Positions 49,300 to 61,217 of a stretch of DNA of 64,000 nucleotides are shown here, piece by piece. Position 1 is the stretch's first letter; each line of letters begins with the position of its first letter. Under the pieces are notes generated by a model, which was given only the letters and a program-made list of their open reading frames with translations, did not search any database and was not told the DNA's origin. Source of the stretch: Stomorhina lunata (Eukaryota; Arthropoda; Insecta; Diptera; Rhiniidae); assembly GCA_933228675.1 (NCBI GenBank), contig OW121742.1:105347740-105411739 (forward strand), given 5' to 3'. The position numbers and the translations under genes were made by a program.

Positions 49300-50765
49300 A
49301 CTACTATTACTGCTACTTATATGCCCACGATTAAAGCAATTTGACTACTTAGAAGAATACGATTAAAGCTGCTATTTGACTAAATATAAGAGCACAATAA
49401 AAGCTTATATTTGACTACTTATAGGAGCACAGCTGAAGCTACTATTTAACTAAATATAAGAGCCCAATTAAAGCCACTATTTGTCTACTGATAAGAGCAC
49501 TACTAAAGCCATCATGACTAAAGCAACTATTTGGCTACTTATAAGAGCACTAATAAAGCTTATATTGGACTATTTGAGGAGAATGATTAAATCTACTATT
49601 TGACTACATATAAAAGCTACTATTTGACTACTTATAAGAGTACGATTTAAGCTACTATTTGACTACTTGTAAGAATACGATTAAAGCTACTATTCGACTA
49701 ATAAAAGGAGTACAATTAAAGATACTATTTGACTATTTATGAGAGCACGATAAGAGCTACTATTTGACTACTAAAAGGAGTACGATTAAAGCAACTATTT
49801 GTCTACTCATAAGAGCTCGATTAAAGTTACTATTTAAAAACGTATAAGAACACGATTAAGGCTACTTATAAAAGCATGATTATAGCTACTATCTGACTAC
49901 TTAAAAGAGTACGATGAAAGCTATTATTTTTCTACTTATAATAGGATGAAAAATAAACAATTTGACTTCCCATAAGAGCATGACTAAAGCTACTATTCGA
50001 CTATTTATAAGAGCATAATAAAAGCTTATATTTGACTACTTATAAGACATGGCAACAGATTCTATTTGACTACTAAAAGAGCACGAAAAAACTACTATTT
50101 GACTACTAAAAGGAGTACGATTAAAGCTACTATTTGGCTACTTATAAGAGTATGACTAAAGCTATTATTTGACTTCTTATAAGAGCATGACAAAAGCTTT
50201 TATTTGATTACTAAAAGGAGCATGATTAGAGCTACTATTTGACTACTTATAAGAGCTCGATAAAAGCTACTATTCGACTACGTATAAGAGCACAATTAGT
50301 GCTACTATTTGACAACTAATAAGAGTACGATTAAATCTACTATTTGACTACTTATAAGAGCACGGCATAAGCTACTATTTTGCTACTTATAAGAGCATGA
50401 TAAAAACTACTATTTGACTATTAAAAAAAATACGATTAAAGCTACTATTTGACTACTATTTGATTACTTAAAGGAATACAATTAAAGCTACTATTTGACT
50501 AGCTATAAGAGCTCGGTAGAAGCTACTATTCGACTACGCATAAGAGCACAAGTAATTGTACTATTTGGCAACTGATAAGAGTACGACTAAAGCTACTATT
50601 TGACTGCTTATAAGAGCACGGCTAAAGCTACTATTTTGCTACTTATAAGAGCAGGATAAAAACTAATATTTGACTACTGAAAAGAGTACGATTAAAGCGA
50701 CTATTTGAATTCTTATAAGAGCCTGATTAAAGCTTCTATTTAACTTCTTATAAGATCACGATTAA
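49300..50765 (+). repeat. 35-bp minisatellite downstream of the first exon
   Basis: The same AGCTACTATTTGACTACTTA unit (35 bp; TATTTGACTA at 49621 and 49656) resumes about 45 bp after the donor site and continues for about 40 units. It is in the same orientation as the upstream block, so the exon looks like an island in one array. Confidence 0.85.
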
Positions 50766-50767
50766 GT

Positions 50768-51840
50768 AAGAAGGGACTTTTCGAAATTTTGCAGTAAAAA
50801 CGGGAAAAAATCGAAAACGTGATAGCTCCAAATGTAATATGTATAGAAACAAACTTTATATTATGTTTTGAAGAACTAAAAAAACTAGTCGATAGGTGTT
50901 TGGTACTTTTTTGAAATAAGGGGTAAAAAAGGGTAAAGATAGTTTTTTTACTATTTTTAACCCACTCTTATCTTTTGAACCAAAGAATATAGAAAAAACT
51001 TTGCAGTAAAATGAATAAATTTAAAAAAAATATTGTACACGCTTTTGGTACTTGTTTTGATTTTGAGGGACAATTGGTAAAAAAGGGATATAAGGATAAC
51101 TCTGAATATCATAAAGTAATATGAATAGGAACTTAATATTAACTGCGTGTTTATAAAATATACCGAATTCAATTGGTACCAGAGAAGTACTAAATAACCT
51201 TATGGAACTTTTTTGAAATTAGGGGATAAAAAGGGGAAGAAATTTGTAACTTTATAACTCTTAAAATAATAGGTATATCTTCATATAACTTCCATGTATA
51301 TGTTTTTTATAGAATAGTTGTTTGTATTTCTATTATGCGACAGGTGGCGCCATTGAAAATTACCCAAAATCAAAATTAAATCGTAAACCGTGCCTTTAAA
51401 TTTGCTATGATCTTTAGCTAAGTTGTTGCGCATGACCCGGTTTCTTGATAGGTTTGACCAATCACCGATAGGTGGCGCCACCGAAAATTACTCAAAATGA
51501 ATAAATCGTAAACTGTTCATTTGATCTATAGCAAAGTTTTTGCAGATAAGTCGTTGGATGTTTCTAAGATGGTCTGACCAATTTCCAAAATTATTCAAAA
51601 TAAATTGAATTCTAAACTACGCATTTAATCATGTGTTTATTGGACAGAATCAAAAAAAAATGATGCAAAATTAATTGGATATTTGTGTAATATCTTTCCT
51701 CTAGATTTATTTTGGTTGCTGGTGCAGCAATGCACGCAATATTTGAAAATTTTAAAATTTTCCTCGAAATGCTTATCATAAAGCTCCGAGCAAGGCTAGG
51801 TCAACCAGATACTATACTTTACAATTGTATGGGCAGTGTT
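50768..51840 (-). mobile_element. Fragment of the 2.26-kb element family, minus orientation
   Basis: Order on the minus strand matches 36963-38250: AGCCTTGCTCGGAGCTTTAT near 51790, 130-bp units (GGTGGCGCCA at 51342 and 51472), then GGGGATAAAAAGGGGAA and a GGTGTTTGGTACTTTTTTG segment. Terminal CCCAGC sequences are missing. Confidence 0.7.
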
Positions 51841-52995
51841 TGCCTGAAAAAAGCAATCTATGACCAAATAATGCCTAGAGTTTCGAGAAGATCAATAGCT
51901 ACAGACATGACTTCATTTATGGCTAGAGCTATAAATACATCTATGACTAAATTTATAAAGAGACTTGAGTATAAGACAAAACTGTGATTTTATATATGAT
52001 TAGAACTATATCTAGTCCCTTAAAGAGATCTATAAGCCATGAGTAGTCCCAGAATGATAAATCGACTTTAGTTAAAAAATGTCTCTATTTTTCAAGAAAT
52101 AGTTTTTATGTTTTTTATCCCTTTCCTTGATAATGTCCCTTAATGTCTCAACATTTATTTCCTGTTGCTTTAAGCTTTTAGCCACTCACACGCATCCGCA
52201 CACAAACAAAGCCAAATACATAGTTTATAGCACACATATAGCCAAAATAATCCTCTATACTCAAGCAAACAATGTCAGCAGGAAACAATTGTATTAAAAA
52301 GTTAAAGACACAAAACAACACATACAATGATAACAAATGATAATAAATGTGTGTGTCTGTGTGTTCGAGTAACAGTAAATGACAGTATGTGTTTGATAGC
52401 TCTAATGCGCATATAAAGTGCAATTGTATTGTTAACGTCAGCTTGGCGTGACATCTTGCAATGAGATCTCTCCACTTTTCTTTGACTGTAACATTGTTAA
52501 GGCTAAAATATAATGCCATTTGGTATGTAAAGGAAATGCTATACAAATGAATGTAACTGAAAGACTGCCCTGGCAACCGATTGTTGCAACATTTGTTATA
52601 AAGATCTTTATTGTAGAGCTGACATCTATACCACAAATTGCAGACATTTAATCAATGTCTTTACGACTGGTGCCTTTCTGTCCCCTTAGGGAGGTAACTG
52701 CTCGCATTCCTTTAACAAATACATAGTCATTTGCACAATTTCTATTACTATAATTTTCGCTTTTAAAGCTCAACTGTAAATGATTTTTATGTTCGCATTT
52801 TCCCTTTTTGCGATTTAATGGCTGACTTGTGAGAAATTTCGTAGAATATTTAGGCTATGGCAAAATGGCTGTCTGTGTGTGCATTAAAAAAGACTTTATA
52901 GCTGGGCTATAAACTGCAGTAATTTATATGTGTAAAGAAAAATTTAATGAAATTTTTGTTCATAAAAAATTTTTTGTTCTTTTTTTTTGTTGCAG
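51841..52995. other. Mostly repeat-free intronic island before the second exon
   Basis: A few AGAGCTATAAATACATCTATG-like degenerate repeats end by about 52020. From 52140 to 52920 no repeat is seen and base composition is more balanced. A 152-codon minus frame (52178-52636) has no recognisable domain and overlaps this island; I do not call it a gene. Confidence 0.5.
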
Positions 52996-53126
52996 GACTG
53001 CCAATTAAATTTACAAAATTTAATAAAACTTGAAATGGAATTTGATGAGGACTACACAATCTCACCGAGTACATTTACATATAAGAAACTAAGAAGAAGG
53101 AGGAAACGTTCATTAAGTAGAAAGAC
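52996..53126 (+). CDS. cmpy: Next exon of the CRIM1/Crimpy-like gene, with a polybasic stretch
   Basis: The acceptor is TTTTTTTTGTTGCAG and the donor AC|GTAAGT. The 131 bp encode 43 codons plus two bases, so entry is phase 0 (matching the previous exon) and exit phase 2. The peptide starts DCQLNLQNLIKLEMEFDED, which aligns with the CRIM1 stretch whose final cysteine is followed by a leucine-rich, acidic helix. It then turns strongly basic: YKKLRRRRKRSLSRK. The RRKR|S motif fits the furin consensus R-x-K/R-R, so processing here is plausible but unproven. Vertebrate CRIM1, as I recall it, has no such basic run at this point and continues into cysteine-rich repeats. The next exon, which must start with one base completing an ACN (Thr) codon, was not recognised before the window ends. 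A 31-bp minisatellite starts about 30 bp after this donor. Confidence 0.78.
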
Positions 53127-53157
53127 GTAAGTAAAAATAAAAAAATCTAGAGCCAAT

Positions 53158-56022
53158 ATTTTTCAAAAATTTCCTTTTTGGGTATAAAATTTTTCAAAAA
53201 TTTCCTATTTTTTTCCTATAAAAAAAGGAAATTTTTCAAAAATTTCCTATTTTTATAGGAAATTTTTCAAAAATTTCCTATTTTTATAGGAAATTTTTCA
53301 AAAATTACCTATTTTTATAGGAAATTTTTCAAAAATTACCTATTTTTGTAGGAAATTTTTCAAAAATTTCCCATTTTCATAGGAAATTTTTCAAAAATTT
53401 CCTATATTTATAGGAAAGTTTTCAAAAATTTCCTATTTTTATAGGAAATTTTTCAAAAATTTCCTATTTTTATAGGAAATTTTTCAAAAATTTCCTATTT
53501 TTATAGGAAATTTTTCAAAAATTTCCTATTTTTATAGGAAATTTTTCAAAAATTTCCTATTTTTATAGGAAATTTTTCAAAAATTTCCAATTTTTATAGG
53601 AAATTTTTCAAAAATTTCCTATTTTTATAGGAAATTTTTCGAAAATTTCCTATTTCTATAGGAAATTTTTCAAAAGTTTCCTATTTTTATAGGAAATTTT
53701 TCAAAAATTTCCCATTTTTAAAGGAAATTTTTCAAAAATTTCCTATATTTATAGGAAAATTTTCAAAAATTTCCTATTTTTATAGAAAATTTTTCAAAAA
53801 TTTCCCATTTTTAAAGGAAATTCTTCGAAAATTTTCTTTTTTCATAGGAAATTTTTGAAAAATTTCCTATATTTATAGGAAAATTTTCAAAAAATTCCTA
53901 TTTTTATAGGAAATTTTTCGAAAATTTCCTATTTTTATAGGAAATTTTTCGAAAATTTCCTATTTTTATAGGAAATTTTTCAAAAATTTCCTATTTTTAT
54001 AGGAAATTTTTCAAAAATTTCCCATTTTTAAAGGAAATTTTTCAAAAATTTCCTATATTTATAGGAAAACTTTCAAAAATTTCCTAGATTTATTGGAAAA
54101 TTTTCAAAAATTTCCTATAAAAATAGGAAATTTTGGAAAAATTTTCTATAAAATTTTTCAAAAATTTCCTATTTTTATAGGAAATTTTTTAAAAATTTCC
54201 TATTTTTATAGGAAATTTTTCGAAAATTTCCTATTTTTATAGGAAATTTTTCAAAAATTTCCTATTTTTATAGGAAATTTTTCAAAAATTTCCTATTTTT
54301 ATAGGAAATTTTTCAAAAATTTCCTATTTTTATAGGAAATTTTTCAAAAATTTCCTATTTTTATAGGAAATTTTTCAAAAATTTCCTATTTTTATAGGAA
54401 ATTTTTCAAAAATTTCCTATTTTTATAGGAAATTTTTCAAAAATTTCCTATTTTTATAGGAAATTTTTCAAAAATTTCCTATTTTTATAGGAAATTTTTC
54501 AAAAATTTCCTATTTTTATAGGAAATTTTTCAAAAATTTTCTATTTTTATAGGAAATTTTTCAAAAATTTCCTATTTTTATAGGAAATTTTTCAAAAATT
54601 TCCTATTTTTATAGGAAATTTTTCAAAAATTTCCTATTTTTATAGGAAATTTTTCAAAAATTTCCTATTTTTATAGGAAATTTTTCAAAAATTTCCTATT
54701 TTTTAGGAAATTTTTCAAAAATTTCCTATTTTTATAGGAAATTTTTCAAAAATTTCCTATTTTTATAGGAAATTTTTCAAAAATTTCCTATTTTTATAGG
54801 AAATTTTTCAAAAATTTCCTATTTTTATAGGAAATTTTTCAAAAATTTCCTATTTTTATAGGAAATTTTTCAAAAATTTCCTATTTTTATAGGAAATTTT
54901 TCAAAAATTTCCTATTTTTATAGGAAATTTTTCAAAATTTCCTATTTTTATAGGAAATTTTTCAAAAATTTCCTATTTTTATAGGAAATTTTTCAAAAAT
55001 TTCTTATTTTTATAGGAAATTTTTCAAAAATTTCTTATTTTTATAGGAAATTTTTCAAAAATTACCTATTTTTGTAGGAAATTTTTCAAAAATTTCCTAT
55101 TTTTATAGGAAATTTTTCAAAAATTTCCTATTTTTATAGGAAATTTTTCAAAAATTTCTTATTTTTATAGGAAATTTTTCAAAAATTACCTATTTTTGTA
55201 GGAAATTTTTCAAAAATTTCCCATTTTCATATTTTATAGGAAATTTTTCAAAAATTTCCTATTTTCATAGGAAATTTTTCAAAAATTTCCTATTTTCATA
55301 GGAAATTTTTCAAAAATTTCCTATTTTTATAGGAAATTTTTCAAAAATTTCCTATTTTCATAGGAAATTTTTCAAAAATTTCCTATTTTCATAGGAAATT
55401 TTTCAAAAATTTCCTATTTTCATAGGAAATTTTTCAAAAATTTCCTATTTTTACAGGAAATTTTTCAAAAATTTCCTATTTTTATAGGAAATTTTTCAAA
55501 AATTTCCTATTTTCATAGGAAATTTTTCAAAAATTTCCTATTTTCATAGGAAATTTTTCAAAAATTTCCTATTTTTATAGGAAATTTTTCAAAAATTTCC
55601 TATTTTTATAGGAAATTTTTCAAAAATTTCCTATTTTTATAGGAAATTTTTCAAAAATTTCCTATTTTTATAGGAAATTTTTCAAAAATTTCCTATTTTT
55701 ATAGGAAATTTTTCAAAAATTTCCTATTTTTATAGGAAATTTTTCAAAAATTTCCTATTTTTATAGGAAATTTTTCAAAAATTTCCTATTTTTATAGGAA
55801 ATTTTTCAAAAATTTCCTATTTTTATAGGAAATTTTTCAAAAATTTCCTATTTTTATAGGAAATTTTTCAAAAATTTCCTATTTTTGTAGGAAATTTTTC
55901 AAAAATTTCCTATTTTTATAGGACATTTTTTAAAAATTTCCTATTTTTATAGGAAATTTTTCAAAAATTTCCTATTTTTATAGGAAATTTTTCAAAAATT
56001 TCCTATTTTTATTAGGAAATTA
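53158..56022 (+). repeat. 31-bp minisatellite array 4 (TTTCCTATTTTTATAGGAAA type)
   Basis: About 90 units, each TTTCCTATTTTTATAGGAAA followed by TTTTTCAAAAA, period 31 bp (ATAGGAAAT at 54301 and 54332). Each unit holds two overlapping inverted repeats: TTTCCTA/TAGGAAA, and GAAATTTTT/AAAAATTTC. The array begins about 30 bp after the second exon's donor, so it would be transcribed as intronic RNA able to form serial hairpins. Variants (TTTTCATAGG, TTACCTATTTTTGTAGG) are clustered, indicating local homogenisation. Confidence 0.95.
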
Positions 56023-56699
56023 TACCAGATTAATGAATTCATGTAATAAATTGCATTTAATAATAAAAAGTGATGCATAAGTTAAGGGGTCTTAATAAAC
56101 AGTTTAAGTTTACACTATTTTTTTTTATTTTATTCCTATTCTTTTCCTTTTAAAATTTAAGATTTCAAATTGAAATTTCTTGTTTATATATAAAATTTGT
56201 TATATAACTTTAAAATATTTTCCTAAGTTTTTTTATCCCTAAAATCTTGAAACAAAAACTTATACTCAAATATTTGTTGGTACTTTGCTTCAATAATGTT
56301 TTCCTTAGATTTTCCAAAAAAAAAATATATTTCTCGTCATTGCTTTTCTTTTTAAATACTTTGTTGTTTTAGTTCTTGTGAAGTCATGAAAATAACATTG
56401 ACCACCAAAATGTGTAACTTTTCAATACAAAAAGAAAAAAAAAACTTTGAAAACAAAAATTGTATTTTCCTAAGAAAAATTTATAAATTTTTAGCTTGAA
56501 AAAAATTGTTTGTTCATCAATTTTAATTTTTAGTTCAAGAGAAATACAAACAAAACTTGTGGAAAAAATTTAAAGAATATTGCTCATTGTTTGAAATATA
56601 TAGAAACATTATATAGTAATTTTTATTGATTAAATATATCAACGTCTAGACTGCAAATGAAACTAAGTATCTGTTTTGAAATAATTATTGTACACTTTA
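56023..56699. other. Intronic DNA, nothing recognised
   Basis: AT-rich, no repeat or exon seen. Confidence 0.5.
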
Positions 56700-57405
56700 T
56701 ATATTGGGTTTGTGCTGTTTGTAACGCATACAAATATTGGTCTCACACCCATCTTTTAGCATACCGATCGACTTTCTGAGTCGATTAAGGTATGTCAGTC
56801 TATCCGTCTGGCTGTCTGGACCCCCATGTAAACCATGTAATCAAACTGCAGGTCTAAACTGCAATTCTAAAGATAATTTGATGAAATTTGGCACAAACCA
56901 TTATTTGATAATTGAATATTGAAATTCGTCAAAATCGGTCCATTATTTATGGTACCTCCCATAGGTCCCGGAATTATTATTTTGTCTACAAAAATCAATA
57001 TTTTTTTATGACATTAAATACTGCTTATACAAACCAAAAACACTGTACCAAATTTCGTTGTAATCGGTCCTCAATTGACCATAGCTCCCATACGGACTTT
57101 TCTATCAAAACTCACTAAATGTGACAAAAATCACTAAAACGTTCATAACTTTGAAGATAATTCTCGTAGAAACTGTAATCAATTTGCCAAATTTCGAGAT
57201 AATCGGTCAACATTTGACCCTAGCTTTCATATAAGTCCAAATAATGGAAACAGCTTAAATATATAAGTTTTGTGAAAATGTTTGTATGATGGCAAAATTT
57301 AGCAAATATTTGTCTTTATACAGGAAAAAAAACACCTTTGACATTAGTGGTGAAGGGTATTGTATGGTGGCGCTTGATCGACTATGGTACTTTCTTACTT
57401 GTTTT
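56700..57405 (+). mobile_element. Composite dispersed element with unexpanded GTCC tract
   Basis: It starts with the GTAACGCATACAAATATTGG module, includes CAGTCTATCCGTCTGGCTG, then CATTTGACCCTAGCTTTCAT and GTGGTGAAGGGTATTG, and ends GATCGACTATGGTACTTTC. It joins the left module of 12420-12700 to the right module of 35731-36226, so these may be parts of one full-length family. Confidence 0.65.
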
Positions 57406-57486
57406 ATTGTACCTTTGTGTACTTAACTTTGTTTTCGACTTAGTTAAGTACTTTTAAATAAATAACTTTTGTGTGTGCGTAAGTTC

Positions 57487-57809
57487 AGGGGCCAAATTAT
57501 TGCATTCGATGTCGATAGAAAACTCAGACTTTTAAGCAAATATTGTGAAGTATACTTTAGGGAGGTTCAATGTTACTTCGCTGCAAAAAGTTTATTGAAA
57601 TTTGGTATCCATTTTGATTCGTTTTTAAAAACATATAGTTCAATTAAAACTGTTTTACTATTTTTTATCTTTCGGCAAATTACTTCAAAAAAAATATAGT
57701 TAATTGTGCATCTTTTACATAATTTTGATTATCCCTAAAATATGCTATACAAATGTTTTGAAAATATCTAAGATTTCGATTGATATCGAATGTGGCAATT
57801 TGGCCCCAG
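57487..57809 (+). repeat. 322-bp family unit, single copy
   Basis: Bounded by GGGGCCAAATTATTGCATTC and its inverted counterpart GAATGTGGCAATTTGGCCCC, with the TATACTTTAGGGAGGTTC landmark. Confidence 0.75.
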
Positions 57810-57859
57810 GTACTGTTTCTGTTCGAACTTTGAATGAAGTTTTGAAAAATAATCAATTA

Positions 57860-59142
57860 CAAGGTGGCGCAAAAATAACCTTCCGATGTTTTTTGGCTGT
57901 AATTTAAAAAAAAAAATGAAAGACTTTTATTCTTCTTGTGGATTATTTTTATTTGGTCTTTTAATTTTTGTTTACATCAAGTCGAGAATATGATGTCATG
58001 TATATGGCCGCCGCCAAAGTTGATTGTCATTTAAGCGCATTTTATGGCATTTTCCATCACTTTGGTCAAAACTTCCGGCGATAGGTCCTCACATTCTTGA
58101 CGGATATTGTCTTTAAGAGCTGCAAGAGTCTGAGGCTTGTTGACATAAACCCGCGACTTCAAAAAGCCCCACAAAAAGATATCTGCAGCGGTCAAATCAG
58201 GCGATCTTGCTGGCCAGTGCAAATCGCCAAAACGGGAGATTAGGCACCCGGGAAATGCATCCTTCAGCATATCGGTTGTGTCACGTACAGTGTGTGCCGT
58301 TGCACAGTCCTGTTGGAACCACATGTATACCGATCCCAATTCATCAAGTTGCGGCAAAAAGTCCAAAAAGACCTCACCATTTACAGTAACCGTTTGGCCA
58401 GCGACGTCTTCGAAGAAAAAAGGTTCGATGACTCCTCCAGCAAAAACAGCACACCATACAGTGATTTAATGGCTCTTCGTGGGTTACACGCGGATTTTCA
58501 GTGCCCCAGAAGCTTAAATTTTGCTTATTTACGTACCCGCTAAGATGAAAATGGGCTCATGATTATTTTAGATGAAAAATCATCTTCCTCTTGGTGGTGA
58601 TTAAGGATTGCTTGAGTGTATGTTTGACGAGATTGGCGGTCAGCAGCTAACAGCTGATGCACCGTCTGGACTTTGTACGGAAACATCTTCAAATTTTTTA
58701 CCAAAATTCGCTGTAAAGACCGTCGACTGATACTCATTTGCGTGTCACGTCATCTGGTCGATGTTGACGGCGCTTCCATGACATCCTCGGCTACAGCAGC
58801 AAAAATTCTCTGCAGAACGGCTACTCCGGGGTCTGCCTTGCCTGGCAGCATCTCGTGTTATGCCAGTCTCTTCGAGGCGAGCGGCTAAACGTCGCAGTGT
58901 TTAACCAGTAGGCGTTGGAAATCTGCGACGAAATTCACGTTGTGCCAAAGTCATCGACCGATTATTGGTCAAATAAATAGTCACCAATATTCCGCGTTCT
59001 GGAGCAGTGTAGCGTAACATTGTTTATTAACGTGTATTTCGCAAGTGTTTACTACACAAATGTCAAAACAGAATTGACATTAGGGGCAAGTCGCAAAATT
59101 TATAGCATTTTCTGATAGGAGGATTACTTTTGCGCCACCTTA
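57860..59142 (-). mobile_element. Decayed mariner-superfamily transposon (DD41D type)
   Basis: The 1283-bp element has TIRs AAGGTGGCGCAAAAATAACC (left) and, reverse-complemented, AAGGTGGCGCAAAAGTAATCC (right), with the outermost base C at the left and T at the right. TA flanks it at 57858-57859 and 59143-59144, the classical target duplication. The transposase lies on the minus strand. The right flank at 59147-59220 is part of a 322-bp family unit, so the insertion sits in or beside older repeats. Size, TIRs and TA duplication are all as expected for mariner-like elements. Confidence 0.92.
58031..59020 (-). pseudogene. Mariner transposase pseudogene
   Basis: From an ATG complementary to 59018-59020 the frame reads MLRYTAPERGILVTIYLTNN and stops at 58901-58903. 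After that a frameshift, a further stop and a small deletion follow. Near 58555 the deletion removes the bases expected to encode the first catalytic Asp. The C-terminal 111 codons (58031-58366) are open and show FQQDCATAHT with the second Asp, then WPARSPDLTAADIFLWG. Counting from QQD to the last Asp of SPDLTAAD gives 41 intervening residues, the DD41D arrangement of the mariner superfamily. The usual QQDGATAHT has G to C here. The gene is dead. Confidence 0.88.
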
Positions 59143-59220
59143 TAGATTATTCTAAAAGTATGCTACACAAATGTTTCTGAAATATCTTACATTTCAATCG
59201 ATATGGAATGCAGCGATTTG

Positions 59221-61217
59221 GTTCTTGTTTTTTTTATTACTAACGGAAAATAAGAAGAAAGCAATAAAACTAGCGCTATCTATGTGTTAGGCCCTAGACT
59301 TTTCATTTCATGTGTATACTAAAGTAATGAAAACTTACAACTAAAATAGCAAAAATATCTGCATATCCTAACTAAAAGCAACAATTGCAATATAATGCAG
59401 TTGAAACGTGATAAGAAACTTTCATTTTGAATGTCTATTTCTTTATACAATTCATTTCTTTTTCAAACCATTGAAAGGGTAGACCTAAATTACAATCGAC
59501 AATACAACACAATACTCACATGAAGTTTTGCTAATTACAAAATCAATACAATTTTCAAAGTTTAAACTTGACTATACAAAACTAGCACTGAACTAGAACT
59601 AAACTCAGAACTGAAACTAGAACTTAATCTAAAACTGAACCTAAAACTAAACTTAGAACTGAATCAACCTTAAGTGAAATAAAACGTTTTTTCTTAGATT
59701 AAGTGAAAAATATATTTTTCTTAATATTTAGAAAGAACTTAATAATAATAAAATGCTTTTACGCTTTAGATAATAAATTTATGAGTTTTACTCAAGGGTA
59801 TTTAGCTGATCCCAGGGTATACAAATTTTGTGGAAATTTCTCTCACTCGACAGTGATGGTTATATATAAAATTAATGCATAATTTATTTCACATTTACGT
59901 TAATGATGAAAACAAAAAGAGGTTTTTTTTTAACCAAAATTACGCAGTTCTTTTTGTGAAAATGTTGAAAAAACCAAAAAGGGCTATTAAATATTAGAAG
60001 AGTAATGTTGAAAATTAATTTTGTTGGTTTTAATATAAACAGCCTAAAAGTAGGCTTTAAGTTTTTAAACACAAGTGTTTGCCTTTTTTGTGGTATAAAG
60101 CGATGAGTGGATGTTTAAACATTATTAAAATACAAATTTATTTAAATCAATTTTGTTTAATTTTTTTCAATTTTTGCAGACAAATTTTTCTAATTCAAAT
60201 ATTTCTTCTTTATTTTTTTAGCTCTTTAATTTTATTTTCTTACTAATTTAATTTTTGTTTAATTTTTAAGTATATTTTTTTTATTTCTTTTCAACATTTA
60301 TTGTCCATTAATATTATAAATATTTTATGAAGCCGCTTTTAGGTGTATTTGGGTATTTTCTTTTTTGAATTTTTCCTAAAAGCCTAGGTGTATGCTTTAC
60401 TTTTCCTTTAGCCTAAATGTCCTTGAAATTTTAACAAATATTCCACGAAATATTCTTAAAATTTTCTCCTAGTCTTACAATAAAATTTCGCCTTTAGACA
60501 TGCTATGTTTTTCCTTAGCTAACCTAAAATCTAAATATTTAGTTTAATTCAAGCGAATAAAAACGCCAAGAAATTTTACTCAAGAATTATTTGGTAATAA
60601 TAATTTTTGTTGTTTATTTAAGAAATTCTTACTTGGACATTTATTTGCTCTTCTTACCGTTCATCCCTCCTTCTTTTCCCTCGGTCTCTATGTGTTCTTG
60701 AAACCATTTAAATTAAACATTTAATTAAAGAAATTAAAACAATTGTGTGGCATACTTTTTGGGGAATTTTATGATATTTTCATATTTCTTTCGACTTTTT
60801 CTTGGCAGCCTAAAGAAACCTTGAATATAGAACTAAAAACTTAATTAACAAAAAAATTATGTAATTTTAATATAAATTGCCTTTTGGAATTTGGAACCCT
60901 TAGGAAATTTTACTTATAGCACTTGTACAACATTAACATTTCTTAGATTTTATGGTAAATATAAAAAAATCTTAATATATAAAAATTCCAACTAATTTTC
61001 ATTAAAATTGCATAAATATTTAAATATTTACTTTCTTTAATATTAAATAATGTTGTGTTACTTAAATAAACTACTAATAAGCCTAAATGTATGCTTCAAT
61101 AAATAAAAGCCTTTTAAAACTGTTATTAAATGCATATAATCAGAAAATGTTCACAGTTACTGAAGGCAGAGACTAATTTTGAGCTACTAAAGTTATACTT
61201 TTCAAACATTTCAATAA
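59221..61217. other. Intronic DNA with a short degenerate repeat
   Basis: At 59577-59668 phrases like AACTGAAACTAGAAC repeat at roughly 12-bp steps. GCGCTATCTATGTGTTAGGC near 59275 resembles GCGCCATCTATGTGTAAGTC near 62140. No exon was recognised. Confidence 0.45.

Larger units (their letters stand above)
49257..52995 (+). other. 3.7-kb intron between the two exons
   Basis: This GT-AG intron is phase 0 and opens with a consensus GTAAGT. It contains a degenerate 35-bp minisatellite up to about 50765, a fragment of the 130-bp-repeat element to about 51840, and a repeat-free stretch from about 52000 to the acceptor. The acceptor has a T-rich tract directly before TGCAG. Confidence 0.75.

Noticed and set aside
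52564..52577. X-box-like site ACTGCC-CT-GGCAAC for RFX factors
   Set aside because: It matches the degenerate consensus, but dozens of such matches are expected by chance in 64 kb and nothing else supports it.
52178..52636. 152-codon minus-strand frame between the two exons
   Set aside because: No recognisable domain, no homologue known to me, biased composition; one such frame is expected by chance in 64 kb.
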